Source: Puniceicoccaceae bacterium Marseille-Q1082 (GTDB lineage: Bacteria; Verrucomicrobiota; Verrucomicrobiia; Opitutales; Intestinicryptomonadaceae). Taken from it: DNA of 64,000 bases. The translations under genes and the position numbers were made by a program. Within the stretch, counting starts at the first letter, position 1. Each line of letters begins with the position of its first letter. This document shows, piece after piece, positions 1 through 8,537 of the stretch. The notes beneath the pieces were generated by a model. It was not told where the DNA came from, ran no database searches, and saw only the letters and a list, made by a program, of their open reading frames with translations. Location of the stretch: assembly GCA_904424815.1 (NCBI GenBank), contig CAJGBI010000002.1:788974-852973 (forward strand), in the 5' to 3' direction.

Positions 1-432
1 CGAGGGCTTCATCTGCGCTAGGTTCTGGGTTATCCCTGCCACGCCGAGCGCAAACTGCGGCATTGCGAACACGAAGCATGCTATCATCGAGCACAGCGCC
101 CACCCGTAGCCGAGTATGGGCGATATGCGCGCGTTTATTTCGTCCATCGGGCGGTCGTTGACGGAAAGAGTCACGTACGAAATCGCGGCGAGCATCACGA
201 TGCCCAAAATCATCGCAAGCGGCTGCAGCCACATAAATCCCACGCCGCCGAGCACGCCGAGGTAAAGCGCCGACGCGAGCGAGCCCCCGCCGAGGGTCGT
301 CGCGCTCTGGAGCCACCCGGGGCCGGAGAATTTTGCGAAAGTTTTGAGGGTGGCCCAGCCGCCCTTTTGGCGGGCCTCCACCAGCTGCCTGCGCTGGGCC
401 TCGAGTTTTGGATTGCCGATTATTTCTCCCAT
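1..432 (-). CDS. Nramp-like membrane transporter, N-terminal part (runs off window)
   Basis: The first 144 residues of a polytopic membrane protein; the rest lies beyond the window edge. A cytoplasmic N-terminus is followed by GPGWLQSATTLGGGS (about residue 37) and three hydrophobic segments. The GPGW block in the first helix is what I recall from the divergent Nramp (Mn/Fe transporter) relatives of Planctomycetes and Verrucomicrobia. The metal ligands of classical Nramp helix 1 (DPGN) are replaced by TLGGG, so the substrate may not be a metal. The ATG overlaps the stop of the upstream oxidoreductase by 13 nt, so it is the last visible gene of the uxaC operon. Its place there suggests a role in uronate or sugar-acid use, which is inference. 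Confidence 0.7.
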   Translation of the reverse strand, partial: MGEIIGNPKLEAQRRQLVEARQKGGWATLKTFAKFSGPGWLQSATTLGGGSLASALYLGVLGGVGFMWLQPLAMILGIVMLAAISYVTLSVNDRPMDEINARISPILGYGWALCSMIACFVFAMPQFALGVAGITQNLAQMKPS

Positions 433-1514
433 ATTGCGTCTGAGTTGAGTTCCGCGCACCGTTGCGCATTCAGTGAAAGCTCCGCCGCGGCAAACGCGTG
501 CGACTGCGGCATCGCGTTTTCCGTGCCGTTTAAAATGTCGAGTACAAACCTGCCGAAGAACGGAAAGCCCATTCCGAGGCACTGCATCTTCTCCACGCCG
601 TTTTTGTCCGCGACGTAAAGGGTCTGCGGGGGATTCCCCTCCTGCGAAAAGTCTATGTATTTGCGGATTTCGATATAGCCGCCGGTTCCGAGTATAAGGG
701 TGCGGCCGTCGCCCCAAACGGGGAGGCCGTCGGGGGTGAACCAGTCAACGCGGCAGTAGCCCGAAACCCCGTTGGACATCTCGACGCACGCCTCGCCGAA
801 ATCCTGGAGCTGCGGGGTGTCGGGATTGTTCATATTGGCGACGCGCGCGTATTTTATCTCCGCCTCGTCGCAGCCCGAAAAATACAAAAACTGCTCGAAC
901 TGGTGCGAGCCTATGTCGCACAAAATCCCCCCGTACTCGGCGCGCTCGAAAAACCATGGCGGGCGCGCGGGTTTGGAGAGCCTGTGGGGGGCGGTTATCA
1001 GAACCTGCAACACCCTCCCTATGCGGCCGGACTTCACGAGCTCCCCCGCCTTTTCGGCGGCTTCGTTGTGGATTCTCTCGGCGTAGTAGGGCATGTATTT
1101 CAGCCCCGTCGAGCGGGCGAGTTCGCGCGCGGATTCGAGCTGCCCGAGGGTCGTGAACGGCGGCTTGTCCACAAAGAAGTGCTTGCCAGCCTTCAAAGCC
1201 GCCTCCCCCACGCCGAACCTGCGCGCGGGGATTCCGGCGTTCGCCACGAGCCTTATCGACGGGTCGGATAGGATCTCCCCGAGCGAGCCCGCGGGACGGG
1301 CGTTCGGAAACCTGGCGGCAAACGCCGCGACTTTCGCCGGATCAGGATCCCACACGAGCGCGCACTCGGCGCCCGCGTTTTCGAGGCCCGCTGCCATCGC
1401 GTAGATGTGCCCGTGGTCGAGCCCCGCGGCTGCGAACTTCAATTCGCCCTTCCCGATTACGGCGTTTCTGCCGCCGTCCGGGACGTAGTCGTATCCTGTC
1501 GAGTGGCGCGCCAT
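420..1514 (-). CDS. Gfo/Idh/MocA family oxidoreductase (second copy)
   Basis: A 364-residue NAD(P)-dependent sugar or sugar-acid dehydrogenase of the Gfo/Idh/MocA family. The N-terminal Rossmann part is degenerate (KFAAAGLDHGHIYAMAAGL rather than GxGxxG), but the family EKP-like motif is present as VDKPP near residue 115, followed by the C-terminal alpha/beta domain with the GGILCDIGSH segment. The start is ATG overlapping the preceding gene stop (TGATG), indicating translational coupling; a longer open frame upstream is a shadow of the neighbour. It lies third in the uronate isomerase operon. The substrate cannot be read from sequence; an oxidised uronate or inositol-like intermediate is plausible. 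Confidence 0.85.
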   Translation of the reverse strand: MARHSTGYDYVPDGGRNAVIGKGELKFAAAGLDHGHIYAMAAGLENAGAECALVWDPDPAKVAAFAARFPNARPAGSLGEILSDPSIRLVANAGIPARRFGVGEAALKAGKHFFVDKPPFTTLGQLESARELARSTGLKYMPYYAERIHNEAAEKAGELVKSGRIGRVLQVLITAPHRLSKPARPPWFFERAEYGGILCDIGSHQFEQFLYFSGCDEAEIKYARVANMNNPDTPQLQDFGEACVEMSNGVSGYCRVDWFTPDGLPVWGDGRTLILGTGGYIEIRKYIDFSQEGNPPQTLYVADKNGVEKMQCLGMGFPFFGRFVLDILNGTENAMPQSHAFAAAELSLNAQRCAELNSDAIWEK

Positions 1515-2659
1515 CACCTGAAAGACTTTTGGAATTCGACAATGAAGTCCGTCTTGGGGTTTTCCCGCAGCTTGGAAGCCGCCGACTTCTTTTCGAGCAT
1601 CTTTTTGTATTTCGCCCCGTCTATGGGCGAGTCCGCCTGCGAGTCCGTCCACGCCGAGAGCAGCATGAGGTTTGCGATTTCGAGAGACTTCGCCCCCTCC
1701 TCGGCGGAGTATTCGAGCTTTCCCTTGCCCTCTATCGCGCCCGCGAAATTTTTGAGCACGCCGACGTGCTGCTCGCCCTTGCCCTCGAAAGTCTCGACGA
1801 TTTCCTCCGACTCCGGAACGCCGAACATGTATTTCGTCTCCTCCGTGTACTTTTTGAGGGAGCCGCACTTGTAGCGGGTGATTTTGAGGGAGTCGTTTTC
1901 CGCCACGAGAAAGCCCTTGTCGGCGGCTATCGTCAGGCGGTTGAGGCCGGGGTATTCGCCCGTGGAGGTCGCAAAGGTCGCGTTGGCGCCGTTGGAGAGC
2001 TCCATGCGGCAGCACACTTCGTCCTCCACCTCTATGCTGTGGTACTTGCCGAACTTGCACCACGCGCGGACGCTCTTCGGCATTCCGAACACCCACGCGA
2101 ATATGTCGATGTTGTGTATCGACTGGTTGAGGAGCGCGCCTCCGGCCTCGCCCTTCCAGGTTCCGCGCCACGGGCTTGAGGTGAAGTAGATGTCGGGGCG
2201 GTACCAGTTGGTCATCGTCCAGTCGACGCGGTTGATTTCGCCGAGGCTGCCGCTTTCGACGAGCTCCTTTATGCGCGCGTAGAGCGGGGTGGTGCGCTGG
2301 TTGAGCATCACCGCGCATAGCCTGCCCGCGCCCTTGGCCGCCTTGACGAGCCCGCAGGCGTCCTCCGTGCAGAGGGCTACGGGCTTTTCCACGAGCGTGT
2401 GGAAGCCCGCTTTCAAGGACTTCTCCCCGAGCGGGAAATGGGTGAACGACGGAGTGGAGATTATCACAGCGTCCATGCCGCCCTTTGCGAGCATGTCGTC
2501 GAAATCCTTGAAGATTTTTACGCCGGGATATTTAGATTCGTCCACCGGCTTTTGCTCGCAAGCGCATACGAGCTGCGCCCCGGGAATTTTGCCGGCGGAC
2601 AGATTGTCCGCATGCATCGAGCCTATCGGCCCGAGCCCCACTATGCCTATTTTCACCAT
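1514..2659 (-). CDS. Gfo/Idh/MocA family oxidoreductase (first copy)
   Basis: A 381-residue NAD(P)-dependent oxidoreductase. The N-terminus MVKIGIVGLGPIGSMHADN is a classical Rossmann GxGxxG; VEKPVALC near residue 95 carries the catalytic-region EKP motif, and GGALLNQSIHNIDI the conserved C-terminal helix. I use the ATG at 2659 (AAGG upstream) instead of an upstream TTG at 2683, because the TTG falls in an operator-like palindrome. It follows uxaC in the same direction after 82 nt that contain TCAAACGTTTGA, so it probably has a second LacI-controlled internal start point. The exact substrate is unknown; context says sugar acid. Confidence 0.88.
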   Translation of the reverse strand: MVKIGIVGLGPIGSMHADNLSAGKIPGAQLVCACEQKPVDESKYPGVKIFKDFDDMLAKGGMDAVIISTPSFTHFPLGEKSLKAGFHTLVEKPVALCTEDACGLVKAAKGAGRLCAVMLNQRTTPLYARIKELVESGSLGEINRVDWTMTNWYRPDIYFTSSPWRGTWKGEAGGALLNQSIHNIDIFAWVFGMPKSVRAWCKFGKYHSIEVEDEVCCRMELSNGANATFATSTGEYPGLNRLTIAADKGFLVAENDSLKITRYKCGSLKKYTEETKYMFGVPESEEIVETFEGKGEQHVGVLKNFAGAIEGKGKLEYSAEEGAKSLEIANLMLLSAWTDSQADSPIDGAKYKKMLEKKSAASKLRENPKTDFIVEFQKSFR

Positions 2660-2679
2660 TGCCTTGCCTTTGTTTCCAG

Positions 2680-2691
2680 TCAAACGTTTGA
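2680..2691. promoter_or_regulatory. LacI-type operator (TCAAACGTTTGA) before the oxidoreductase pair
   Basis: A perfect 12-bp palindrome with the central CG typical of LacI-family operators. The same 12-mer occurs in the uxaC-lacI intergenic region. It sits 20 nt upstream of the oxidoreductase ATG and just downstream of a possible -10 (TTAATT on the minus strand), where a bound repressor would block initiation. Binding is inferred. Confidence 0.65.
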
Positions 2692-2741
2692 ATTAATTTC
2701 CGCGCCCCGCGCCGGCAAATCCGGCGAAACGCGCGCCAAAA

Positions 2742-4145
2742 TCAGAAAGCGAAGTACTCCTTCGCGTTCCCGTAAGCCACCGCTTCCACGACGCCCCCGA
2801 CGAGCCCGAAGTCGCGCGGAAGAATTCCGCGCATCATCTGGTCGCCGAGCAGCTGGCAGAGTATGCGCCTGAAATATTCGTGGCGCGGATACGACATGAA
2901 CGAGCGCGAGTCCGTCAGCATTCCGACGAACCGCCCCAGAAGGGACATCGAGGACACCGCTTCGAGCTGCCTCTTCATGCCTTCCAGCGAGTCCATGAAC
3001 CACCACGCGCTGCCGAGCTGCAACTTGCCCGCCGCCTTCGAGTCCTGGAAGTTGCCGAGCATGGAGGCGATCATTTCGTTGTCCTTGGGGTTTATGTTGT
3101 AGAGGATTGTCTTGCCGAGCTTCTCCTGGCTGTTGAGCTTGTCGAGGTGCCGCGAAAGCGAGAGCGCATAGTTGGATTCCCCCATGGAGTCAAACCCCGC
3201 GTCCGGCCCGAGCTTTTCGAACATAGCCGTGTTGTTGTTGCGCATGGGGCCGATGTGCAGCTGGCGCACCCAGCCTTTGTCGTAGTCCATCGCGGCGCAT
3301 TCGAGCAGCATCGCCGACTTGAACGCCAGAATTTCGTCGGGCGCGATTTCTTCGGAGCTTGATATCGCTTTTTTGAAAGTGTCCTCAACTTCGTAGTAAA
3401 ACGCGCCCTTGTACCACACCGTGTCCACGCCGTAGTCGGACACGCGGCAGCCGAGGCTGTGGAAGTAGTCGTGGCGGCGTTTGAGGGCGTTGAGCAAATC
3501 CTCGTAGGAGCGTATTTCCATGCCGGCGGCGGCTTCGAGTTTGTCGAGGTACTCTATGTAATTTTCGTGGCCGTCTATGGCGAATGCCTTGTCGGGGCGG
3601 AATGTCGGCAGAACTTTGACGCCGAATCCGCTCTCGGCGATTTTCCTGTGGTATTCGAGGTCGCTCGTCGGGTCGTCGGTCGTGCAGACGACTTCGACGC
3701 GGCTGTCGGACATGCACTTTCTCGCCGTCAGCCCTCCCGCGAGGACGGCGTTTGCCCTGTCCCACACCTCCTGCGCCGTGTCGCCCGAGAGCAGCAGGTC
3801 GTCGATTCCGAAAAACCGCGCCAGCTCCAGGTGGCACCAGTGGTACATCGGGTTGCCGAGCATCCGCGGCATGGCTTCGGCGAACTTCTGGAATTTTTCC
3901 CTGTCGGGGGCGTCTCCGGTGCAGAAGCGTTCGTCCGCGCCGTCGGAGCGCATTGCCCGCCACTTGTAATGGTCGGCGCCGAGCCACGCCTGGGCGATGT
4001 TGTCCCACTTTTTGTCTTCCCAGATTTCCTTGGGGTCGAGATGGCAGTGAAAGTCTATCAGCGGAAGCTTCTCCGCATAGCCGTGGTAGAGCTCCCGGGA
4101 GAAGTCGTTTTCGAGGAGAAAATCGTCGTTTATAAATTTTTCCAT
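2742..4145 (-). CDS. uxaC: Glucuronate/galacturonate isomerase (uronate isomerase)
   Basis: A 467-residue uronate isomerase of the amidohydrolase superfamily, the usual length. It converts D-glucuronate to D-fructuronate or D-galacturonate to D-tagaturonate in the cytoplasm, the first step of uronate breakdown. Visible family features are the opening MEKFINDDFLL, metal-binding LIDFHCHLDP near residue 27, the IGPMRNNN segment, and a C-terminal SRSFMSYPRHEYFRRILC block. I choose ATG at 4145 over 4157 because family members begin exactly here and because a -10 box ends 7 nt upstream, a spacing repeated in many genes of this window. It heads an operon with two oxidoreductases and a transporter, and is divergent from the LacI regulator. 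Confidence 0.95.
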   Translation of the reverse strand: MEKFINDDFLLENDFSRELYHGYAEKLPLIDFHCHLDPKEIWEDKKWDNIAQAWLGADHYKWRAMRSDGADERFCTGDAPDREKFQKFAEAMPRMLGNPMYHWCHLELARFFGIDDLLLSGDTAQEVWDRANAVLAGGLTARKCMSDSRVEVVCTTDDPTSDLEYHRKIAESGFGVKVLPTFRPDKAFAIDGHENYIEYLDKLEAAAGMEIRSYEDLLNALKRRHDYFHSLGCRVSDYGVDTVWYKGAFYYEVEDTFKKAISSSEEIAPDEILAFKSAMLLECAAMDYDKGWVRQLHIGPMRNNNTAMFEKLGPDAGFDSMGESNYALSLSRHLDKLNSQEKLGKTILYNINPKDNEMIASMLGNFQDSKAAGKLQLGSAWWFMDSLEGMKRQLEAVSSMSLLGRFVGMLTDSRSFMSYPRHEYFRRILCQLLGDQMMRGILPRDFGLVGGVVEAVAYGNAKEYFAF

Positions 4146-4152
4146 TGACGAA

Positions 4153-4181
4153 AACATGCTCAAACGTTTGAGTATGGTCAA
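4153..4181 (-). promoter_or_regulatory. uxaC promoter with embedded LacI operator CTCAAACGTTTGAG
   Basis: On the minus strand TTGACC (4181-4176), a 17-nt spacer, CATGTT (4158-4153) and 7 nt to the uxaC ATG. The 14-bp perfect palindrome CTCAAACGTTTGAG (4159-4172) fills the spacer, so repressor and RNA polymerase would exclude each other. The same site is 20 nt before the lacI ATG, so autoregulation is likely. Confidence 0.7.
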
Positions 4182-4192
4182 GCATTTTTATC

Positions 4193-5179
4193 ATGAAAGT
4201 CACGCAAAAAGATATCGCAAAAAGGGTGGGTTCCTCGACGTCCTTAGTGTCGCGGGTGCTCTCGGGACAGGCGCACAAAATAGGGGTGAATCCCAAGAAA
4301 GTTGAGGAAATTTTCAGGGTCGCAAAAGAGATGAATTACGTCCCGAGCCCCGCCGCCCTAATGCTCAAAGGCAAAAAGACGCGCACGATAGGGCTGGTCG
4401 TCTGCGACTTCTACGACCCGTATTTTGCGATGCTCATCGGCGACATCCAGGAGCTCGCGCACATACACAATTACTCCACGCTGCTCGTGGGCTTTCTCAA
4501 CCGCAAACCCAAAGATTCCGACCTGATGCCGCTCTACAAGCATTCCGTGGACGGCATAATAATTCTCGGAACCGGCGGAGACCTGTCGTGGACGGATTCG
4601 TTCAGCGACATTCCGATAGTCCGCATAGGCCACGGAGACCACAAAAACCTCGCTCTCTCGGTCGGGGTGGACGAAACCGACGCCATGCGCAAGATATTCT
4701 CCCATCTCAAATGTGACTTAAATTTGAGCAATGCGGCTTACGCCTCGCGCTCCATGGACGCCCACGAAATGCGCAGAAAGGCGGTCGTCGAATCGTCGCA
4801 GTCTTGCGGTATATCCGTGGAGCTTCTAACCCCGTCGGAAAAGGATTCCGACTTCTACGCCGGCATTGAAATCGCAAGCTCAATGCTATCGCGCGGAACT
4901 GAAAATCTGCCGCAGGCAGTCGTCTGCGCCACCGACACCATCGCCATGGGAATAATAAAACGCTTCCACGAGGCGGGGGTGCGCGTGCCCGAAAACGTGG
5001 CGATAGTCGGGTTTGACGACATTCCCGCCGCCGCCAACTACATTCCCGCAATCACGTCTTTCAGGCAGCCGACAAAGCGTTTCGCGCACGAGTGCTTCAA
5101 CGCGATAATCGAGAAATCCGACCGCCGTTCCGCATCCATAGAGGGCGAGCTCATCGTCCGCAAGAGCTCCATGCGCTGA
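4193..5179 (+). CDS. LacI family transcriptional regulator of the uronate genes
   Basis: A 328-residue LacI/GalR-type DNA-binding regulator. Residues 1-50 form the helix-turn-helix (VTQKDIAKRVGSSTSLVSRVLSG) and the hinge helix follows around SPAALMLKGKKT. The rest is a periplasmic-binding-protein-like effector domain, beginning TIGLVVCDFYDPYFAML and including VVCATDTIAMG and VAIVGFDDIP. Divergent from uxaC and 43 nt before KDG kinase, it is the evident local regulator; the effector is probably a uronate or KDG, by inference. The CG-centred palindromes in front of uxaC and the oxidoreductase gene fit its family. Confidence 0.92.
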   Translation: MKVTQKDIAKRVGSSTSLVSRVLSGQAHKIGVNPKKVEEIFRVAKEMNYVPSPAALMLKGKKTRTIGLVVCDFYDPYFAMLIGDIQELAHIHNYSTLLVGFLNRKPKDSDLMPLYKHSVDGIIILGTGGDLSWTDSFSDIPIVRIGHGDHKNLALSVGVDETDAMRKIFSHLKCDLNLSNAAYASRSMDAHEMRRKAVVESSQSCGISVELLTPSEKDSDFYAGIEIASSMLSRGTENLPQAVVCATDTIAMGIIKRFHEAGVRVPENVAIVGFDDIPAAANYIPAITSFRQPTKRFAHECFNAIIEKSDRRSASIEGELIVRKSSMR

Positions 5180-5222
5180 CGGCGCCGCCCCCTTTCCGAC
5201 TCCGGCTAAAATTTAAAAAAAT

Positions 5223-6323
5223 ATGGAAAATCTGGCAAAAGACAAATCCGCCGTGCAGTTCGACATAGTATCCCTCGGGGAAGTCATGCTGCGCCTCGAC
5301 CCCGGCGAAGACCGCATACGCACCGCCCGCAGCTTCCGCGCGTGGGAGGGCGGCGGCGAATACAACGTGGCCCGCGGCCTAAGAAAATGCTTCGGGCTGC
5401 GCGCCGCCCTCGCGAGCTCCCTCGCAAAAAACGAGGTCGGATACCTGATAGAAGACTTCATAATGCAGGGCGGCGTCAACACGGATTTCGTCAAGTGGGT
5501 CAAGGCGGACGGCGCGGGCAGAAAAGTCCGCAACGGTCTCAATTTCACAGAGCGCGGATTCGGCTTGCGCGGCGCGCTCGGCTGCTCCGACAGGGGGAAT
5601 TCGGCGGCCTCGCAGCTCAAGCCCGGCGACATCGACTGGGAGGAGCTCTTCGGCAAGCGCGGAGCGCGGTGGTTCCACACCGGCGGCATATTCGCCGCCC
5701 TCTCCGAAACGACGGGCGAAGTCGTGCTCGAAGCCGCGAAAGCCGCAAAGAAATACGGCACGGTCGTCTCCTACGACCTCAACTACCGCCCGTCGCTCTG
5801 GGCGGATATAGGCGGACGCGCGCGCGCCGTGGAAATCAACTCCGAAATCGCAAAATACGTCGACGTGATGATAGGCAACGAGGAGGACTTCACCGCATGC
5901 CTCGGGCTGGAAGTAGAGGGGCTCGACGAAAACATTTCCAACATCGACGTGGGGGCGTTTGAAAAGATGATAGAAAACGCCGTGAAAAAATTCCCCAACT
6001 TCAAGGCGACCGCCACAACCCTGCGCAAAGTCAAGAGCGCCTCTATAAACGATTGGAGCGCGATATGCTGGTGCGGCGGCAAATTTTACGAGTCCAAAAA
6101 GCGCGAAAACCTCGAAATCTTCGACAGGGTCGGGGGAGGGGACAGCTTCGCGTCGGGCTTTATATACGGAATGATGGAGCTGCGCGACCCTCAGCTTGCG
6201 GTGGAATACGGGGCGGCGCACGGGGCGCTCGCGATGACGACGCCCGGGGACACGTCGACGGCGCGCCTGGAAGAGGTCAAAAGGCTCGCGGAGACTTCCG
6301 CGGGCGCGAGAGTCATACGCTGA
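5223..6323 (+). CDS. kdgK: 2-keto-3-deoxygluconate (KDG) kinase, PfkB family
   Basis: A 366-residue PfkB-family sugar kinase; probable reaction KDG + ATP to KDPG, feeding the lower Entner-Doudoroff pathway. Seen: the substrate-binding start VSLGEVMLRLDPGEDR, the early GGGEYNVARGL (first PfkB signature region), SYDLNYRPSLW, the anion hole and catalytic base in DRVGGGDSFASGF near residue 300. The KDG assignment rests on the R-x-DPGE-type N-terminus and the uronate context; another ketose kinase is possible. It probably shares a transcript with lacI, since no good -35 is seen in the 43-nt gap. No dehydratase or KDPG aldolase is in the window. Confidence 0.82.
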   Translation: MENLAKDKSAVQFDIVSLGEVMLRLDPGEDRIRTARSFRAWEGGGEYNVARGLRKCFGLRAALASSLAKNEVGYLIEDFIMQGGVNTDFVKWVKADGAGRKVRNGLNFTERGFGLRGALGCSDRGNSAASQLKPGDIDWEELFGKRGARWFHTGGIFAALSETTGEVVLEAAKAAKKYGTVVSYDLNYRPSLWADIGGRARAVEINSEIAKYVDVMIGNEEDFTACLGLEVEGLDENISNIDVGAFEKMIENAVKKFPNFKATATTLRKVKSASINDWSAICWCGGKFYESKKRENLEIFDRVGGGDSFASGFIYGMMELRDPQLAVEYGAAHGALAMTTPGDTSTARLEEVKRLAETSAGARVIR

Positions 6324-6363
6324 GATTTTGCGACGGGCGCGTGAGATTGCCGCTTCAATGGCA

Positions 6364-6426
6364 GGCGCGCCTAACGCCCGCAAGGAATTTGCCCCTTGCG
6401 GAAGCGGAGTTGCCGCTTGGCGCGCC
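6364..6426. other. Three-way-junction inverted repeat between kdgK and fcl
   Basis: Nested perfect inverted repeats: outer arms GGCGCGCC (6364-6371 and 6419-6426), inner hairpin CCGCAAGG/CCTTGCGG (6378-6385, 6394-6401) and a second hairpin AAGCGG/CCGCTT (6402-6407, 6413-6418). Both flanking genes converge on it, so it may act as a bidirectional transcription end, although there is no U-tract. Confidence 0.5.
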
Positions 6427-6432
6427 CAGCGC

Positions 6433-7380
6433 CTACATTCTGATTTTGCCGGAGGCGAGCTCTTCCTTGAAGCTTTTGTAGGCGGCGGCTACGCCCGAGC
6501 GGATGTCGTATTTGGGCTTCCACCCGAGCGAGCGGAGCAGGGACGTGTCGCAGAGTTTGCGCGGGGTGCCGTCGGGCTTTGAGAGGTCGCGCGTTATTTC
6601 GCCCCTGTATCCCACCGTTTCCGCCACGATGTTCGCGAGTTCCGCGATGGTCACTTCTTCGCCGCTGCCGAGGTTTACGAGGTCGGGCGGGTTGTCGAGG
6701 TTCAGCAGCATTACGCATGCGCCGGCGAGGTCGTCAACGTGCAGAAATTCCCTCAGCGGCGACCCGGTGCCCCACAGCTCGACTTTTTCGAGCCCCTTTT
6801 CCTTCGCTTCGTGGAAGCGGCGGATAAGGGCGGGCAAAACGTGCGAGTTCTTTTCGTGGTAGTTGTCGCCCTCGCCGTAGAGGTTGGTGGGCATCGCGCT
6901 ATGGTAGCAGAGCCCGTACTGCTTTCGGAAAAATTCGCATAGTTTCAGCCCCGCGATTTTCGCTATCGCGTACCCCTCGTTCGTTTCTTCGAGCGGGCCC
7001 GTGAGCAGCGCGCTCTCGGGTATCGGCTGGGGGGCCATGCGCGGGTAAATGCAGGTGCTGCCGAGGTAGAGCAGCCTTTTTACGCTAGCTTTGCGCGCCG
7101 CCGTTATCGTGTTTAGCGCGATTGCGAGGTTGGCTTCGATAAACTCCGCGGGATACGCGGCGTTGGCGTATATGCCGCCGACTTTCGCCGCGGCTATCAC
7201 GGCGACGTCCGGCTTTTCGTCCATGAAAAATTCGAGCGTCTGCGCCTGGTTGGCGAGGTCGAGCTCGCGGTGCGTCCTGCCGATGACGTTTTCGTATCCG
7301 GCGGCGCGCAGCGCCCTCTCTATCGCCGAGCCGACCATGCCGCCGCTGCCCGCGACGTAAATTTTGTCGGAAAGTTTCAT
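6433..7380 (-). CDS. fcl: GDP-L-fucose synthase
   Basis: A 315-residue extended short-chain dehydrogenase that epimerises and reduces GDP-4-keto-6-deoxy-mannose to GDP-L-fucose with NADPH. Seen: Rossmann motif [47 protein letters not shown] containing the catalytic Ser, the YxxxK pair in [16 protein letters not shown], and [26 protein letters not shown], all diagnostic of Fcl/WcaG. Length matches the family. It lies 4 nt after gmd and surely shares its transcript. The product supplies fucose for surface polysaccharide or glycoprotein. Confidence 0.96.
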   Translation of the reverse strand: MKLSDKIYVAGSGGMVGSAIERALRAAGYENVIGRTHRELDLANQAQTLEFFMDEKPDVAVIAAAKVGGIYANAAYPAEFIEANLAIALNTITAARKASVKRLLYLGSTCIYPRMAPQPIPESALLTGPLEETNEGYAIAKIAGLKLCEFFRKQYGLCYHSAMPTNLYGEGDNYHEKNSHVLPALIRRFHEAKEKGLEKVELWGTGSPLREFLHVDDLAGACVMLLNLDNPPDLVNLGSGEEVTIAELANIVAETVGYRGEITRDLSKPDGTPRKLCDTSLLRSLGWKPKYDIRSGVAAAYKSFKEELASGKIRM

Positions 7381-7384
7381 GGCG

Positions 7385-8440
7385 CTATCTTAACGCGGCC
7401 TCCTTTTTGGCGAGCTCGAAGTCCGCGTCCGTCATTATCTCCACGAGCTTTGCGAAAGTCGTCTTGGGCGCCCAGCCGAGCTCTTTTTTTGCTTTGGACG
7501 GGTCGCCGAGCAGGAAGTCGACTTCCGTTGGGCGGTAGTAGCGCGGGCTGATTTCGATGACGGCCTTTCCGGTCTGGCGGCATATCCCGCGCTCGTTTTC
7601 AGCTTTCCCGCTCCATTCGATGTCCATACCCAGCCGCGCGAACGCGAGCTGCGCGAATTCCCGCACGGTGTGGGTCTCGTTCGTGGCGAGCACGTATTCG
7701 CCTGGTTTTTCCGCCTGCAAGATTCTCCACATTCCCTCGGCGTATTCGGGAGCATAGCCCCAGTCGCGCTTGGAGTCCATGTTGCCGAGCACCAGCCTGT
7801 CCTGCAAGCCGAGCTTTATCCTGCCCGCCGCCCTCGTGATTTTGCGCGTGACGAACGTCTCGCCGCGCCGCTCTGATTCGTGGTTGAAGAGTATGCCGTT
7901 GCTGGCGAAAATCCCGTAGGCCTCGCGGTAGTTGACGACTATCCAGTAGGCGTACTGTTTCGCCACGGCGTAGGGGCTGCGGGGGTAGAATGGGGTTGTC
8001 TCCCTCTGCGGCGTCTCCTGGACCTTTCCGAAGAGCTCGGAGGTCGACGCCTGGTAAAACTTGACCTGCCGCGCCAGCCCCATGTCCTTTATTGCGTCGA
8101 GGAAGCGCAGAGTGGCGATCGCGTCCACGTCGGCGGTGTATTCGGGGACTTCAAAGCTGACTTTCACGTGGCTTTGCGCGCCGAGGTTGTAGATTTCGTC
8201 GGGCTGCGTCTTTTCAAGGATCCTGTTTAGGTTTGAAGAGTCCGTGAGGTCACCGTAGTGGAGAAAGAACCTGCCTTTCAAAGACTCGTCGTTGTAGAGG
8301 TGGTCTATCCTCTGCGTGTTGAACGAGCTCGAGCGGCGTATTATCCCGTGGACGTCGTAGCCCTTTTGCAGAAGGATTTCCGCGAGGTACGAGCCGTCCT
8401 GCCCAGTTATTCCCGTTATCAAAGCCGTCTTCTTTTCCAT
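7385..8440 (-). CDS. gmd: GDP-mannose 4,6-dehydratase
   Basis: A 351-residue dehydratase converting GDP-D-mannose to GDP-4-keto-6-deoxy-D-mannose, the substrate of the following gene. Seen: [19 protein letters not shown] (NADP-binding TGxxGxxG), [35 protein letters not shown], and the catalytic [11 protein letters not shown] promoter TTGAAA-16-TATGTT ends 12 nt before the ATG, giving a very short leader. Part of a two-gene fucose operon. Confidence 0.97.
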   Translation of the reverse strand: MEKKTALITGITGQDGSYLAEILLQKGYDVHGIIRRSSSFNTQRIDHLYNDESLKGRFFLHYGDLTDSSNLNRILEKTQPDEIYNLGAQSHVKVSFEVPEYTADVDAIATLRFLDAIKDMGLARQVKFYQASTSELFGKVQETPQRETTPFYPRSPYAVAKQYAYWIVVNYREAYGIFASNGILFNHESERRGETFVTRKITRAAGRIKLGLQDRLVLGNMDSKRDWGYAPEYAEGMWRILQAEKPGEYVLATNETHTVREFAQLAFARLGMDIEWSGKAENERGICRQTGKAVIEISPRYYRPTEVDFLLGDPSKAKKELGWAPKTTFAKLVEIMTDADFELAKKEAALR

Positions 8441-8502
8441 AATTATCTGCGCAACATACCGCCCCTTTTTCGCATTTCAATTCAAAAATCCTCCGATGGG
8501 CG

Positions 8503-8530
8503 TTGACTTGCGCCGCGCGCCGGCTAATTT
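8503..8530 (+). promoter_or_regulatory. Promoter of the LVIVD protein gene
   Basis: TTGACT (8503-8508), 16-nt spacer, TAATTT (8525-8530), then only 7 nt to the ATG at 8538. The transcript would begin at or next to the start codon (leaderless). Confidence 0.6.
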
Positions 8531-8537
8531 TGCTTCC

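Noticed and set aside
420-2318. Long minus-strand frame extending the second oxidoreductase upstream
   Set aside because: The first 267 codons are Arg/His-rich shadow translation of the neighbouring oxidoreductase gene; the Rossmann domain starts at the coupled ATG at 1514.
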